Assembly (NCBI GenBank): GCA_014359765.1
Contig: JACIYT010000012.1
Location: 1-64,000, forward strand
Length of the DNA stretch: 64,000 nucleotides
From: Roseovarius sp.
GTDB taxonomy: Bacteria > Pseudomonadota > Alphaproteobacteria > Rhodobacterales > Rhodobacteraceae
Direction: 5' to 3'
Below are positions 18,127 to 26,000 of this stretch, one piece after another. The notes beneath the pieces were generated by a model. The model saw only the letters and a program-made list of their open reading frames with translations. It was not told where the DNA came from and did not search any database. Numbering within the stretch: the stretch's first letter is position 1; every line of letters starts with the position of its first letter. The position numbers and the translations under genes were made by a program.

Positions 18127-18363
18127 ATGAGACATGCCATGCCAAGCCCCCCGCCCGTCAACCCCGCCTGGTGCACCCGGCTCTTCGGCGCGCAGGCCGC
18201 GCGCACCGGTGGCGTCGTGCGACGCAAGAAACGCGATGTCCACCGCGAGATCGGCTATGCCGCCTTCGTCGCCGAGGTGCGGGCGCGTGGCTTTCACCTG
18301 CTCGAATGCGGCGATCAGTATCTCGTCATCTGCCATGACGGCCATCTGCGCGTGATCTGCTGA
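18127..18363 (+). CDS. Small conserved-type basic protein of unknown function
   Basis: 78 residues, 35 bases after rutR and in the same direction. The C-terminal half reads GGVVRRKKRDVHREIGYAAF then VAEVRARGFHLLECGDQYLV, a compact alpha-beta-like pattern that I recognise from small proteins of Rhodobacteraceae. I cannot attach a function. It has no membrane segment or signal peptide. The start could be 18127 or the ATG at 18139. It ends just before a double hairpin that probably terminates it. Confidence 0.65.
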   Translation: MRHAMPSPPPVNPAWCTRLFGAQAARTGGVVRRKKRDVHREIGYAAFVAEVRARGFHLLECGDQYLVICHDGHLRVIC

Positions 18364-18369
18364 GGCGCT

Positions 18370-18432
18370 GGCGAGAAAGTTCGTCCGAACTTTCTCGCCG
18401 CCCCGAGATTTTTCGGACGAAAAATCTCGGGG
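18370..18432. repeat. Tandem double hairpin between convergent genes (likely bidirectional terminator)
   Basis: The first stem has 14 perfect pairs: GGCGAGAAAGTTCG (18370-18383) with 18386-18399. The second has 15: CCCCGAGATTTTTCG (18401-18415) with 18418-18432. Loops are only two bases. An outer GAGGC/GCCTC pair frames the unit. It separates the 78-residue gene from preA, which run towards each other. Confidence 0.82.
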
Positions 18433-18441
18433 CCTCACCCC

Positions 18442-19746
18442 TCACTCCGCCGCGCAGGCGCCGGGATTGTCGGGATGCGTGGTCCAGTCGCCATGTTCGG
18501 CCCTTACCTCGCGCCCGGTGCGCGGGTCGATCGTGCCGGGCGCGAGCCGCTCCATGGTGATGCAGCCCTCCACCGGGCAGACATTCACGCAGAGATTGCA
18601 GGCCACGCATTCCTCGTCCCTGACCGAAAATACCCGCTCGGGCGACATGGCAATCGCCTGGTGGCTGGTATCCTCGCAGGCCGCAAAGCAGCGCCCGCAC
18701 CCGATGCACAGATCCTCGTCGATCCGTGCCTTGGTCACGTAATTGAGGTTGAGCTGCTGCCAGTCCGACACGTTCGGCACCGCCCGCCCCACGAGCGCCT
18801 GGACCGACCCGAGCCCCTTTTCGTCGAGATATTGCGAGAGACCCGAAATCATCTCCTGCACCACCTTGAACCCGTAGGTCATCGCCGCAGTGCAGACCTG
18901 CACGTTGCCCGCGCCGAGCGCGAGGAACTCGGCCGCGTCGCGCCAGGTGGTCACGCCGCCGATACCCGAGATGGGCAGCCCCGCGAGCGACGGTGTGCGC
19001 GCGATCTCGGCCACCATGTTGAGCGCGATCGGCTTCACCGCCGGGCCGCAATAGCCGCCATGCGCGCCCTTGCCGTCGATGGTGGGCTCGGGCGCGAAGA
19101 GGTCGAGATCGACGCCGGTGATCGAGTTGATCGTGTTGATCAGGCTGACCGCATCCGCGCCCCCGTCCCTGGCCGCCTGCGCGGGTTGGCGGATATCGGT
19201 GATGTTGGGGGTGAGCTTGACGATCACCGGCAGGCGCGAATGGGTCTTGCACCATTGGGTGACCTGCCGGACGTAATCGGGCACCTGGCCCACCGCGCTG
19301 CCCATGCCGCGCTCGCTCATGCCGTGGGGGCAGCCGAAATTGAGCTCCACCCCGTCGCAGCCGGTATCCTCGACGCGAAGCAGGATGTCGCGCCAGGCCC
19401 CCTCGTTCATCGGCACCATGAGGCTGACCACCAGGGCCCGATCGGGCCAGTCGCGCTTGACGCGGGCGATCTCCGCGAGATTGACGGCGAGCGGGCGGTC
19501 GGTGATCAGCTCGATATTGTTCATGCCAAGGAGCCGCCGGTCCGCACCCCAGACCGCGCCATAGCGGGGTCCGTTGACGTTGACGACGGGCGGGCCGTCC
19601 TCGCCGAGCGTCTTCCAGACCACCCCGCCCCAGCCCGCCTCGAAGGCGCGCCGCACGTTGTATTCCTTGTCCGTGGGCGGCGCCGAGGCGAGCCAGAACG
19701 GATTGGGAGAGGTGATCCCGATGAAATTCGTCGTCAGATCGGCCAT
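18442..19746 (-). CDS. preA: NAD-dependent dihydropyrimidine dehydrogenase subunit PreA
   Basis: 434 residues. The catalytic subunit reduces uracil and thymine to the dihydro forms. The FMN barrel of the dihydroorotate dehydrogenase type (about 1-310) has NPFWLASAPPTD, ELNFGCPHGMSERGMG with the catalytic-site cysteine, and GIGGVTTW. The C-terminus carries two [4Fe-4S] motifs, CIGCGRCFAAC and CVACNLCVNVCP. The start lies three bases after the preT stop. With PreT it forms the heterotetrameric enzyme known from E. coli. Confidence 0.97.
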   Translation of the reverse strand: MADLTTNFIGITSPNPFWLASAPPTDKEYNVRRAFEAGWGGVVWKTLGEDGPPVVNVNGPRYGAVWGADRRLLGMNNIELITDRPLAVNLAEIARVKRDWPDRALVVSLMVPMNEGAWRDILLRVEDTGCDGVELNFGCPHGMSERGMGSAVGQVPDYVRQVTQWCKTHSRLPVIVKLTPNITDIRQPAQAARDGGADAVSLINTINSITGVDLDLFAPEPTIDGKGAHGGYCGPAVKPIALNMVAEIARTPSLAGLPISGIGGVTTWRDAAEFLALGAGNVQVCTAAMTYGFKVVQEMISGLSQYLDEKGLGSVQALVGRAVPNVSDWQQLNLNYVTKARIDEDLCIGCGRCFAACEDTSHQAIAMSPERVFSVRDEECVACNLCVNVCPVEGCITMERLAPGTIDPRTGREVRAEHGDWTTHPDNPGACAAE

Positions 19747-19749
19747 GGC

Positions 19750-21078
19750 TCAGCCCTCCGCCATCAGCGTTGCATGGATATCCTCGGCGGCGTCGCGCCC
19801 CTCGGCCACCGCCGTCACGGTGAGGTCCTCGCCCCCCGCCGCGCAGTCGCCGCCCGCCCAGACGCCGGGCAGCGAGCTGCGCCCGGCCCCGGTCACGGCG
19901 ATCCTGCCCTGCGCGAGGGCGGGCAGATCGTCGCCCGCGAGCCGCTGGCCGATGGCGCGCAGCACCTGGTCGGCGGCGAGGCGAAAGCGAACGCCCGTGG
20001 GCGTCAGGTCGTCATCGACATATTCGAACTCGACCTCGCGCACCGCGCCGTTGCCGTGGATCGCGACCGGCTGGGCGTTGGTGATGATGTGCACGCCTTT
20101 CGAGGCGGCGAGGTCCTGCTCGTAGCGGCTGGCGTTCATCCGCTCCCGGCTGCGGCGATAGACCAGCGTCACGTTGAGCGCGCCCAGAAGCCGCGCCTGC
20201 ACCGCCGCGTCGATCGCCGTCATGCCGCCGCCGATCACCACCACGTCGCGCCCCACCGGCAGCGCCGCGAGATCCGCGGCCTGCCGCAGATCGGCGATGA
20301 AGCCCACGGCATCGGCGACACCGTCCCTGTCCTCGCCCGGCGTGCCGAGCGTGCCCACCCCGCCAAGCCCGATCCCGAGGAATACCGCGTCATGCTCCGC
20401 GCGCAGATCGGCCAGCGTCACATCGCGCCCGAGCATCACGCCCGTGCGCATCGTGATCCCGCCGATCCGCAGCAGCCAGTCCACCTCGGCCTGCGCGAAG
20501 CCGCCCGGCGTCTTGTATGCGGCGATTCCGTATTCGTTGAGCCCGCCGGGCCGTTGCCGCGCGTCGAGGATCACCACCTCGTGCCCCTTCATCGCCAGCC
20601 GGTGCGCACAGGCAAGCCCCGCCGGCCCCGCGCCCACCACCGCGACGCGCCGTCCCGTGGGGGCTGCGCGGGTGAAGGGATGCCCGCCCGCCGCCATCAG
20701 CCGGTCGGTGGCGTGGCGCTGCAACTGCCCGATCCTGACCGGCTGACCCTCCGCCGTCTCGCGCACGCAGGCCTCTTCGCAGAGGGTCTCGGTCGGGCAG
20801 ACGCGGGCACACATCCCGCCGAGGATGTTCTGCGAGAAGATCGTCATCGCCGCCGCCTCGGGAGTGCCGGTGGCGATCTGGCGGATGAAGAGCGGGATGT
20901 CGATCGCGGTGGGACAGGCGGCGATGCAGGGGGCATCGTGGCAGAAGTAGCAGCGATCCGCCGCGACCTGCGCCTCGTGCGGATCGAGCGGCGGGTGCAG
21001 GTCGGTGAAGTTCGTCGCATAGTCCCGGGGCGAAAGCCGCCCCGCGACGATGCCCGGCGTGAGCGCGTTCGCGGCCAT
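19750..21078 (-). CDS. preT: NAD-dependent dihydropyrimidine dehydrogenase subunit PreT
   Basis: 442 residues of the glutamate synthase small-subunit-like family, supplying electrons from NAD(P)H through FAD and iron-sulfur clusters to PreA. The cysteine-rich N-terminus (CYFCHDAPCIAACP, CARVCPTETLCEEAC) is followed by the FAD motif VVGAGPAGLACAHRLA and the NAD motif VVIGGGMTAIDAAVQA. The start is ATG at 21078 after AGGAGAGGATGAC. It is the first gene of preTA, 76 bases from the centre of an operator-like dyad. Confidence 0.96.
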   Translation of the reverse strand: MAANALTPGIVAGRLSPRDYATNFTDLHPPLDPHEAQVAADRCYFCHDAPCIAACPTAIDIPLFIRQIATGTPEAAAMTIFSQNILGGMCARVCPTETLCEEACVRETAEGQPVRIGQLQRHATDRLMAAGGHPFTRAAPTGRRVAVVGAGPAGLACAHRLAMKGHEVVILDARQRPGGLNEYGIAAYKTPGGFAQAEVDWLLRIGGITMRTGVMLGRDVTLADLRAEHDAVFLGIGLGGVGTLGTPGEDRDGVADAVGFIADLRQAADLAALPVGRDVVVIGGGMTAIDAAVQARLLGALNVTLVYRRSRERMNASRYEQDLAASKGVHIITNAQPVAIHGNGAVREVEFEYVDDDLTPTGVRFRLAADQVLRAIGQRLAGDDLPALAQGRIAVTGAGRSSLPGVWAGGDCAAGGEDLTVTAVAEGRDAAEDIHATLMAEG

Positions 21079-21146
21079 GTCATCCTCTCCTGTGGTCTTC
21101 GTTGCGATGCCTCTTTGTTGCCGACGAGTATTTCACGAATCGATTT

Positions 21147-21162
21147 TTTATCAATCGGTAAA
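21147..21162. promoter_or_regulatory. RutR-like operator upstream of preT
   Basis: TTTATCAATCGGTAAA matches the perfect dyad at 17369-17384 at 13 of 16 positions and keeps the outer TTTA and GGTAAA halves. It lies in AT-rich DNA that probably contains the preT promoter. The shared motif in front of both catabolic units supports a common regulator. Confidence 0.72.
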
Positions 21163-21171
21163 ATTTTTGGC

Positions 21172-21197
21172 GCGCCGATTGTCCGCGCCGATTGTCC
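21172..21197. repeat. Tandem 13-bp direct repeat upstream of preT
   Basis: GCGCCGATTGTCC occurs twice with no spacer, immediately upstream of the RutR-like operator with respect to preT transcription. The two copies are identical. It could be a second regulator site or a small duplication. Confidence 0.7.
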
Positions 21198-21203
21198 ATG
21201 TCG

Positions 21204-21223
21204 GGAAACTTCCGGAAATTTCC
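21204..21223. promoter_or_regulatory. 20-bp near-palindrome upstream of preT
   Basis: GGAAACTTCCGGAAATTTCC is symmetric at 18 of 20 positions. It sits between the 13-bp tandem repeat and the 3' end of the response regulator gene. It could bind a dimeric regulator or form a small hairpin. Confidence 0.45.
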
Positions 21224-21305
21224 GCAAGGGAAGGCGCGCGTGCCGACGACCCTTCCGGTTCGCTCACGCATGACCGCCCTGCCCGTTTTCTGCTCGCAAG
21301 GGCTC

Positions 21306-21917
21306 TCAGGCCAGCCCGAGATCGCGGGCGATCATCGCCGCCTGGGTGCGGTTGCGTGCCCCCAGCTTGCGGGTGAGCGATTTCATGTGCAGCTTGACGG
21401 TGACTTCCTGGATGTCGAGATCGCGGGCGATTTCCTTGTTGGACTTGCCCTCGGCCACGCCCTGCAACACCTCGCGTTCGCGCGCGGTCAGACCGATACG
21501 GGCCTGCGCGCCCTGATCCGCGTCGGAGGCCAGAAAGTCACAGGGCACATAGGTCTCGCCCGCCAGCATCTGCCGCACCGCCGCGATCAGCGCCTGCGGC
21601 GCGAGCGTCTTGGGCACGAACCCCGCCGCGCCCGCGCGCAGCGCGCGCCGGGCCACATCGGGGGGCGCCGTGCCCGACAGGATGGCCACCGGACAGCCCG
21701 CCCGCGCCCGCATCCGCGCGAGCGCGTCGGGCGCCTCCATCCCCGGCATGGCGAAGTCGAGCAGCACGAGATCGGCCCGGCCCGGTCCCGGCACCAGCGC
21801 CAGCGCGCCCGCGAGGCTCTCGGCCACCGCCACCTCGAATCCCCCCGCCGCGCGCAGATAGGCGGCGATGGTGTCGCGCACGAGATCATGATCATCCGCC
21901 AGAATGAGCCGCGCCAT
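21306..21917 (-). CDS. NarL/LuxR-family response regulator
   Basis: 203 residues from the ATG at 21917. The receiver domain (1-120) has the acidic pair in LILADDHDLVRD, the phosphoacceptor Asp54 in VLLDFAMPG and the conserved Lys in GFVPKTLAP. The output domain (about 140-203) has the LuxR helix-turn-helix LTAREREVLQGVAEGKSNKEIA then VKLHMKSLTRKLGARNRTQA. It is divergent from the gene pair that encodes an exported protein and a hybrid kinase. Its partner is most likely that kinase. Confidence 0.93.
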   Translation of the reverse strand: MARLILADDHDLVRDTIAAYLRAAGGFEVAVAESLAGALALVPGPGRADLVLLDFAMPGMEAPDALARMRARAGCPVAILSGTAPPDVARRALRAGAAGFVPKTLAPQALIAAVRQMLAGETYVPCDFLASDADQGAQARIGLTAREREVLQGVAEGKSNKEIARDLDIQEVTVKLHMKSLTRKLGARNRTQAAMIARDLGLA

Positions 21918-22018
21918 ACCCGGTCCTTTCGTCGCCCTGCCCCGCCGCCGCGCGCGACGATACGCCCCTGCGCCGGGAATGACAAATGGCGGTCGCACAG
22001 GATGTCGCGGCGAGCGGC

Positions 22019-22054
22019 ACAGACGCGACAGACGCAACAGACGCAACAGGCGCA
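22019..22054. repeat. Four tandem 9-bp repeats in the divergent promoter region
   Basis: The unit ACAGACGCA occurs four times in a row: ACAGACGCG, ACAGACGCA twice, ACAGGCGCA. The array lies about 70 bases upstream of the exported protein gene at 22125 and 100 bases upstream of the response regulator. It could be a variable-length promoter element. Confidence 0.75.
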
Positions 22055-22124
22055 AAGGAACAGGAGGGCTGGAAAACTCGCAAAAAATCCACAAACTGGT
22101 CGCCACCCCATCCAAGGAGTTGCC

Positions 22125-22664
22125 ATGATCCGCGCCCCTTTCCGCCTGGTTTGCCCCGTTCGGACCCTGCTCCCGGTCCTTGTCCTGGCTCTTGCCATGG
22201 CATCGGTCACCGCCTTGCCGGGACGGGCAGATCATCCGGCGCGGCTCACGGTCACGGTGAAGGCGCCGGACGGCACCGTTCGCCGCAGCCTGACATTCGA
22301 CCGCGCCGCTCTCGCACGGCTGCCGCAGACCGAATTCACCACCCGCACGATCTGGACCGACGGGCCGCAGCACTTCCGCGGCGTCGCGCTCGCGGCACTG
22401 CTGGCGCAACTGGGGACCGAGGCCACGCATGTTGAGCTCGACGCGATCAACGATTATACCGTGTCGATCCCCGCCGCGGAGATCGCCGCCGATTACCCGG
22501 TCATCGCCTATTCGCGCAACGGCGCGGCGATGCATCTGCGCGACATGGGGCCGTTCTGGCTCGTCTACAATTACGATGCCGATCCGGCCTTTCGCACGCA
22601 GACCGCCTATGCACGCTCGATCTGGCAGCTCGAGCGGATCACCGTTCACCTCGCCACCCCCTGA
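22125..22664 (+). CDS. Exported protein of the oxidoreductase molybdopterin-binding fold, without Mo-ligand cysteine
   Basis: 179 residues with a good ribosome site (AAGGAGTTGCC) and a Sec signal peptide (VRTLLPVLVLALAMASVTALPGRA). The mature part resembles small sulfite-oxidase-like domain proteins: FRGVALAALLAQLGTE, DAINDYTVSIPAAE, MHLRDMGPFWLVYNYD and RSIWQLERITVH. Enzymes of this fold hold molybdenum with a cysteine. The only cysteine here is residue 10 in the signal peptide, so a catalytic molybdenum centre is unlikely. It lies 12 bases before the hybrid kinase gene and is probably an accessory or ligand-binding partner of that kinase. Confidence 0.83.
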   Translation: MIRAPFRLVCPVRTLLPVLVLALAMASVTALPGRADHPARLTVTVKAPDGTVRRSLTFDRAALARLPQTEFTTRTIWTDGPQHFRGVALAALLAQLGTEATHVELDAINDYTVSIPAAEIAADYPVIAYSRNGAAMHLRDMGPFWLVYNYDADPAFRTQTAYARSIWQLERITVHLATP

Positions 22665-22676
22665 GAGAGCCCGCCG

Positions 22677-24779
22677 ATGCCCGACCGCGCCCGCCTCCTG
22701 CCCCGCCCGCGCGAGCGGCTTGTATTCGCGATGCTGGCGGTGCTGGCCCTCGGATGCCTGGTGGCGGCGGCGGCGATCACCGTGCAGGTGCTCGGCAGGC
22801 TCGATGCCTATGGAAGCGCCGACAGCGACAATCCGCCCTGGACCATAGCGCAGCTCGAGGTGGACCAGATGCGCTTTCGCCTCGCGCTCGCGCGGCTCGA
22901 TCCGGCGGATCCCGGGACCGCGACCGCCGCACGCCGCGCGTTCGACCTGCTCTACAGCCGCGCCATGACCCTGCATACCGGCCCGGCCTATCGGGAGATT
23001 CTCGATACCGGGCCGGCCCGGGCCGAGCTGCGCGCGATCATCGCCCTCCTTGGCGAGATGATGCCGGTGATCGACAGCACCGACGCGGCGATTTTCGCCG
23101 GGCACGCGCAGCTTGTCCAACGGGCCGAGGCCCTGACCGAGCCGATTCGCGCGCTCGCGGCGCAGGCCATCGCGCTCGATGCGCGCCATGGCGATGCCGA
23201 GCGCGCGGCGCTCACCGAGCAGATCGTCACGCTCACCGCGCTCAGCCTGGCGATGATGCTGGCGCTCGGGGGGCTTCTGTGGATGCTCTGGCGGCTCTAT
23301 CGCAGCCGGCTTGCCGCACGGGTGGAGGCCGCCGCCGCGCGCGAGCGCGAGCTCAGGGGCCTCGCGGCGCGCGCGCGCTTTCTCGCCATGGTGAGCCACG
23401 AGATGCGCACGCCGCTCAACAGCCTGCTGGGGGCGCTCGAATTGCTCGAGGACAGCGCGCTCGCGCCCGAACAGGCGCGCCTCGCGCGCATCATGCGCAG
23501 CTCGGGCGCGGCGTTGCGCGGCCATATCGACGAGGCGCTCGACGGGCTTCAGGCCGAGACCGGCCACATCGCCCTGCACCCCGCGCCCTTCGATCTCGAC
23601 GCGATGCTCGCGGAGCTGATCGAGAGCCAGCGCGCCGCCGCCGAAAGGCGCGGCAACCGGCTACTGCTGGCGCTGCCCGAGGGCGGCCTGGGGCATGTGA
23701 CAGGCGACCGGCAGCGGCTTGGCCAGGTGCTGCTCAATCTGCTGGCCAATGCCGTCAAGTTCACCTCCGGGGGCAGCATCACCCTCGCGGCGGAGCGCGC
23801 GCAGGACGGCACCGGCATGGTGTTCCGGGTCACCGATACGGGCATCGGCATCCCCGAGGCGGACCTGCCCCGCGTGTTCGAGGATTTCGTGCGCCTGCCA
23901 GCCCCCGATGGCGCCGAGCGCGAGGGCAGCGGGCTCGGCCTGGGCATCGCGCGCCAGATCGTCACGCGGATGGGCGGGCAGATCGCAGCCACGAGCCGCG
24001 CGGGCGAGGGCAGCTGTTTCACCGTGCGCCTCGCCCTGCCGCCGGCTGCCCCGCCCGGGGCCGCGCCCGAGCCGACAGCGCCGCTGCGCGTGCTCGTGGT
24101 CGAGGACACCCATGCCAGCCGCATCGTCCTGGCCGCGATGCTGGCGCGCGACGGGCACACGGCCGTGCTCTCCCGTGACGGGCTCGACGGGGTGCGGCAG
24201 GCCGGGCGCGGCGCGGTGGACCTGATCGTGATGGATCTCGACATGCCGAGGCTCGACGGGGTGGCGGCCGCCCGTCGCATCCGCGCGGGCGCCGGGCCCA
24301 ATGCCCGCACCCCGATCGTGGCACTCACCGCCCATTGCAGCCCCGCCGACCGCGCGCGGCTGCGCGAGGCGGGGATCGACGCCATCGAGACCAAGCCGCT
24401 CAGCCGCGCGCGGCTGCGTGCGCTGCTGAGGCAGGCGCAAGCCGCGCCGGCGCTGATCGACCGGGCCCATCTCGCGCAGCTGGCCGCGCTGATGCCGGCC
24501 ACGGGGCTCGACGCGGCGCTTGCCGGCCTGCGCGCCGAGGCCGAAGCGCTTCTTGCCCTGTCCGAGACGACGCCGCCCGAGGTGCTGCGCCCCCGTATTC
24601 ACCGCCTTGCCGGCACCGCCGCCACCTGCGGCGCGCGCGCGCTCCATGCGCTTCTTGGCCGGATCGAGGCCGCGCTCGTGGCGGGCCGGGCGGAGGAGGC
24701 GCGCGCGCTCCGCGCCGCGCTGCCCGCGCTCTGGCAGGATACCGAGGCCGCGCTGCGCCCGCACCGGACCGCCGCCTGA
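22677..24779 (+). CDS. Hybrid sensor histidine kinase with receiver and Hpt domains
   Basis: 700 residues. Membrane segments at about 16-40 and 183-207 enclose a helical periplasmic region of about 140 residues. Then come HisKA with His241 in FLAMVSHEMRTPLNSLLG, an HATPase domain with NLLANAVKFT, DTGIGIPEADL and GSGLGLGIARQIV, a receiver domain with Asp520 in LIVMDLDMPRLDG, and a C-terminal Hpt domain with His642 in IHRLAGTAATCGA. This is a full His-Asp-His relay that can pass phosphate to a separate regulator, probably the divergent NarL-type protein. It shares a transcript with the molybdopterin-fold protein. The signal is unknown. Confidence 0.95.
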   Translation: MPDRARLLPRPRERLVFAMLAVLALGCLVAAAAITVQVLGRLDAYGSADSDNPPWTIAQLEVDQMRFRLALARLDPADPGTATAARRAFDLLYSRAMTLHTGPAYREILDTGPARAELRAIIALLGEMMPVIDSTDAAIFAGHAQLVQRAEALTEPIRALAAQAIALDARHGDAERAALTEQIVTLTALSLAMMLALGGLLWMLWRLYRSRLAARVEAAAARERELRGLAARARFLAMVSHEMRTPLNSLLGALELLEDSALAPEQARLARIMRSSGAALRGHIDEALDGLQAETGHIALHPAPFDLDAMLAELIESQRAAAERRGNRLLLALPEGGLGHVTGDRQRLGQVLLNLLANAVKFTSGGSITLAAERAQDGTGMVFRVTDTGIGIPEADLPRVFEDFVRLPAPDGAEREGSGLGLGIARQIVTRMGGQIAATSRAGEGSCFTVRLALPPAAPPGAAPEPTAPLRVLVVEDTHASRIVLAAMLARDGHTAVLSRDGLDGVRQAGRGAVDLIVMDLDMPRLDGVAAARRIRAGAGPNARTPIVALTAHCSPADRARLREAGIDAIETKPLSRARLRALLRQAQAAPALIDRAHLAQLAALMPATGLDAALAGLRAEAEALLALSETTPPEVLRPRIHRLAGTAATCGARALHALLGRIEAALVAGRAEEARALRAALPALWQDTEAALRPHRTAA

Positions 24780-24798
24780 CCCCCGCGCTCACACGGAT

Positions 24799-24826
24799 TT
24801 GCCTTTCTTTCCGGATGCGATAGCTT
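24799..24826 (+). promoter_or_regulatory. Possible promoter of the RND efflux operon
   Basis: TTGCCT (24799-24804), a 16-base spacer and TAGCTT (24821-24826) precede the adaptor start by 40 bases. The spacer end and -10 region, CCGGATGCGATAG, recur exactly at 29139-29151 upstream of tamA. Confidence 0.4.
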
Positions 24827-24866
24827 TACCCCGATTGCGGCAGAGCGCGCGAAGGATCCCCCGGAC

Positions 24867-26000
24867 ATGTCCATAGTCAAGCAACTCCTGATCCTCAGCC
24901 TCCTCGCCGGGGCGGTTTACGGCGGGTATGCCTATTGGCGCAGCCAGAACGCCGCCGATCCCGCCCTGACCGCGCAACAGCCCTCGCGCCCGGTCAGTGT
25001 GGAACTGGCGCGCGCCGAGCGGCGGATCATGCAGCGCAGCATCGAGGCGGTCGGCACCACCCGCGCCCTGCGCTCCGTCGAGATCGTGCCGGAGGCCGAT
25101 GGCCGCCTGGTCGCGCTCGACATCACGGCAGGTGCGCGCGTGACCGAGGGCCAGGTCCTTGCCCGGCTCGATGACACGATCGAGCGCGCCGATCTCGCCC
25201 AGGCCGAGGCGGTGCTCACCGAGCGCAGCCAGTCGCTCGAACGTATCCGCACGCTGCGCCAGACCAATGCCGTCTCGCAGGCCGCCCTCGAGGAGGCGGT
25301 GGCCCGTCTGGCCGAGGCCGAGGCCGCCGCCGACCGCGCCCGCCGCCGTCTCGCCGATCGCACGATCACCGCCCCCTTCAGCGGCGTGCTCGGGCTCACC
25401 GGCTATGACGTGGGCGCGCGGGTGACCAAGGGCGAGGTCCTCGCCCGGCTCGACGACCTGAGCGCGGTGGAGGTGGAATTTTCCCTGCCCGAGACGATCT
25501 TTGCCCAGGTTGCGCAGGGCCAGCGGATCGTCGCCCGCGCCGCCGCCTTTCCGGGGCGCGACTTCACCGGCACCATCGCCGCCGTGGACAGCCGCATCGA
25601 CCCGGTGAGCCGGGCCTTTCGCACCCGCGCGCTCATCCCCAACCCGGACAGCATCCTGCCCGCGGGCATGTTCCTGTCGCTCACCCTCGTGCTCGAGGAG
25701 AACGAGAACACCGTCGTGCCCGAGGAGGCGATCGTGTTCCAGGCAGCGCAGACCTATGTCTTTGTCGCCGAGGAGGGCGTGGCCCGGCGGCGCATCGTCA
25801 CCACCGGGCTGCGGCGCGACGGGGTGATCGCCATCCTCGATGGCCTCGCCCCCGGCGAGGAGGTGGTGGTGCGGGGGCTGACGCGGGTGCGCGACGGCGC
25901 GCCGATCGAGATCCTCGCGCGCGACCGCGACGCCACTGCCGGCACCGGGACTGGGACTGGCACCGGCACTGGCACCGCGGCAGCCAGGAGGCCGACATGA
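24867..26000 (+). CDS. RND efflux periplasmic adaptor (membrane fusion protein)
   Basis: 377 residues of the HlyD/AcrA/MexE family. An N-terminal membrane anchor (LLILSLLAGAVYGGYAYW) is followed by the lipoyl half-motif VPEADGRLVALDITAGARVT, a coiled hairpin at about 105-150 rich in Ala, Glu and Arg, the second lipoyl half TITAPFSGVLGLTGYDVGARV, then the beta-barrel and membrane-proximal domains. The C-terminal tail carries six Gly-Thr repeats. The stop overlaps the start of the pump gene (ATGA). The cargo cannot be inferred. Confidence 0.94.
   Translation: MSIVKQLLILSLLAGAVYGGYAYWRSQNAADPALTAQQPSRPVSVELARAERRIMQRSIEAVGTTRALRSVEIVPEADGRLVALDITAGARVTEGQVLARLDDTIERADLAQAEAVLTERSQSLERIRTLRQTNAVSQAALEEAVARLAEAEAAADRARRRLADRTITAPFSGVLGLTGYDVGARVTKGEVLARLDDLSAVEVEFSLPETIFAQVAQGQRIVARAAAFPGRDFTGTIAAVDSRIDPVSRAFRTRALIPNPDSILPAGMFLSLTLVLEENENTVVPEEAIVFQAAQTYVFVAEEGVARRRIVTTGLRRDGVIAILDGLAPGEEVVVRGLTRVRDGAPIEILARDRDATAGTGTGTGTGTGTAAARRPT
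25941..25976 (+). repeat. Six tandem Gly-Thr codon pairs in the adaptor tail
   Basis: Six consecutive 6-bp units of the form GGN ACN encode GT six times just before the end of the adaptor. Unit sequences vary only at third positions. Arrays like this can change length by slippage, here without shifting the frame. Confidence 0.8.
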
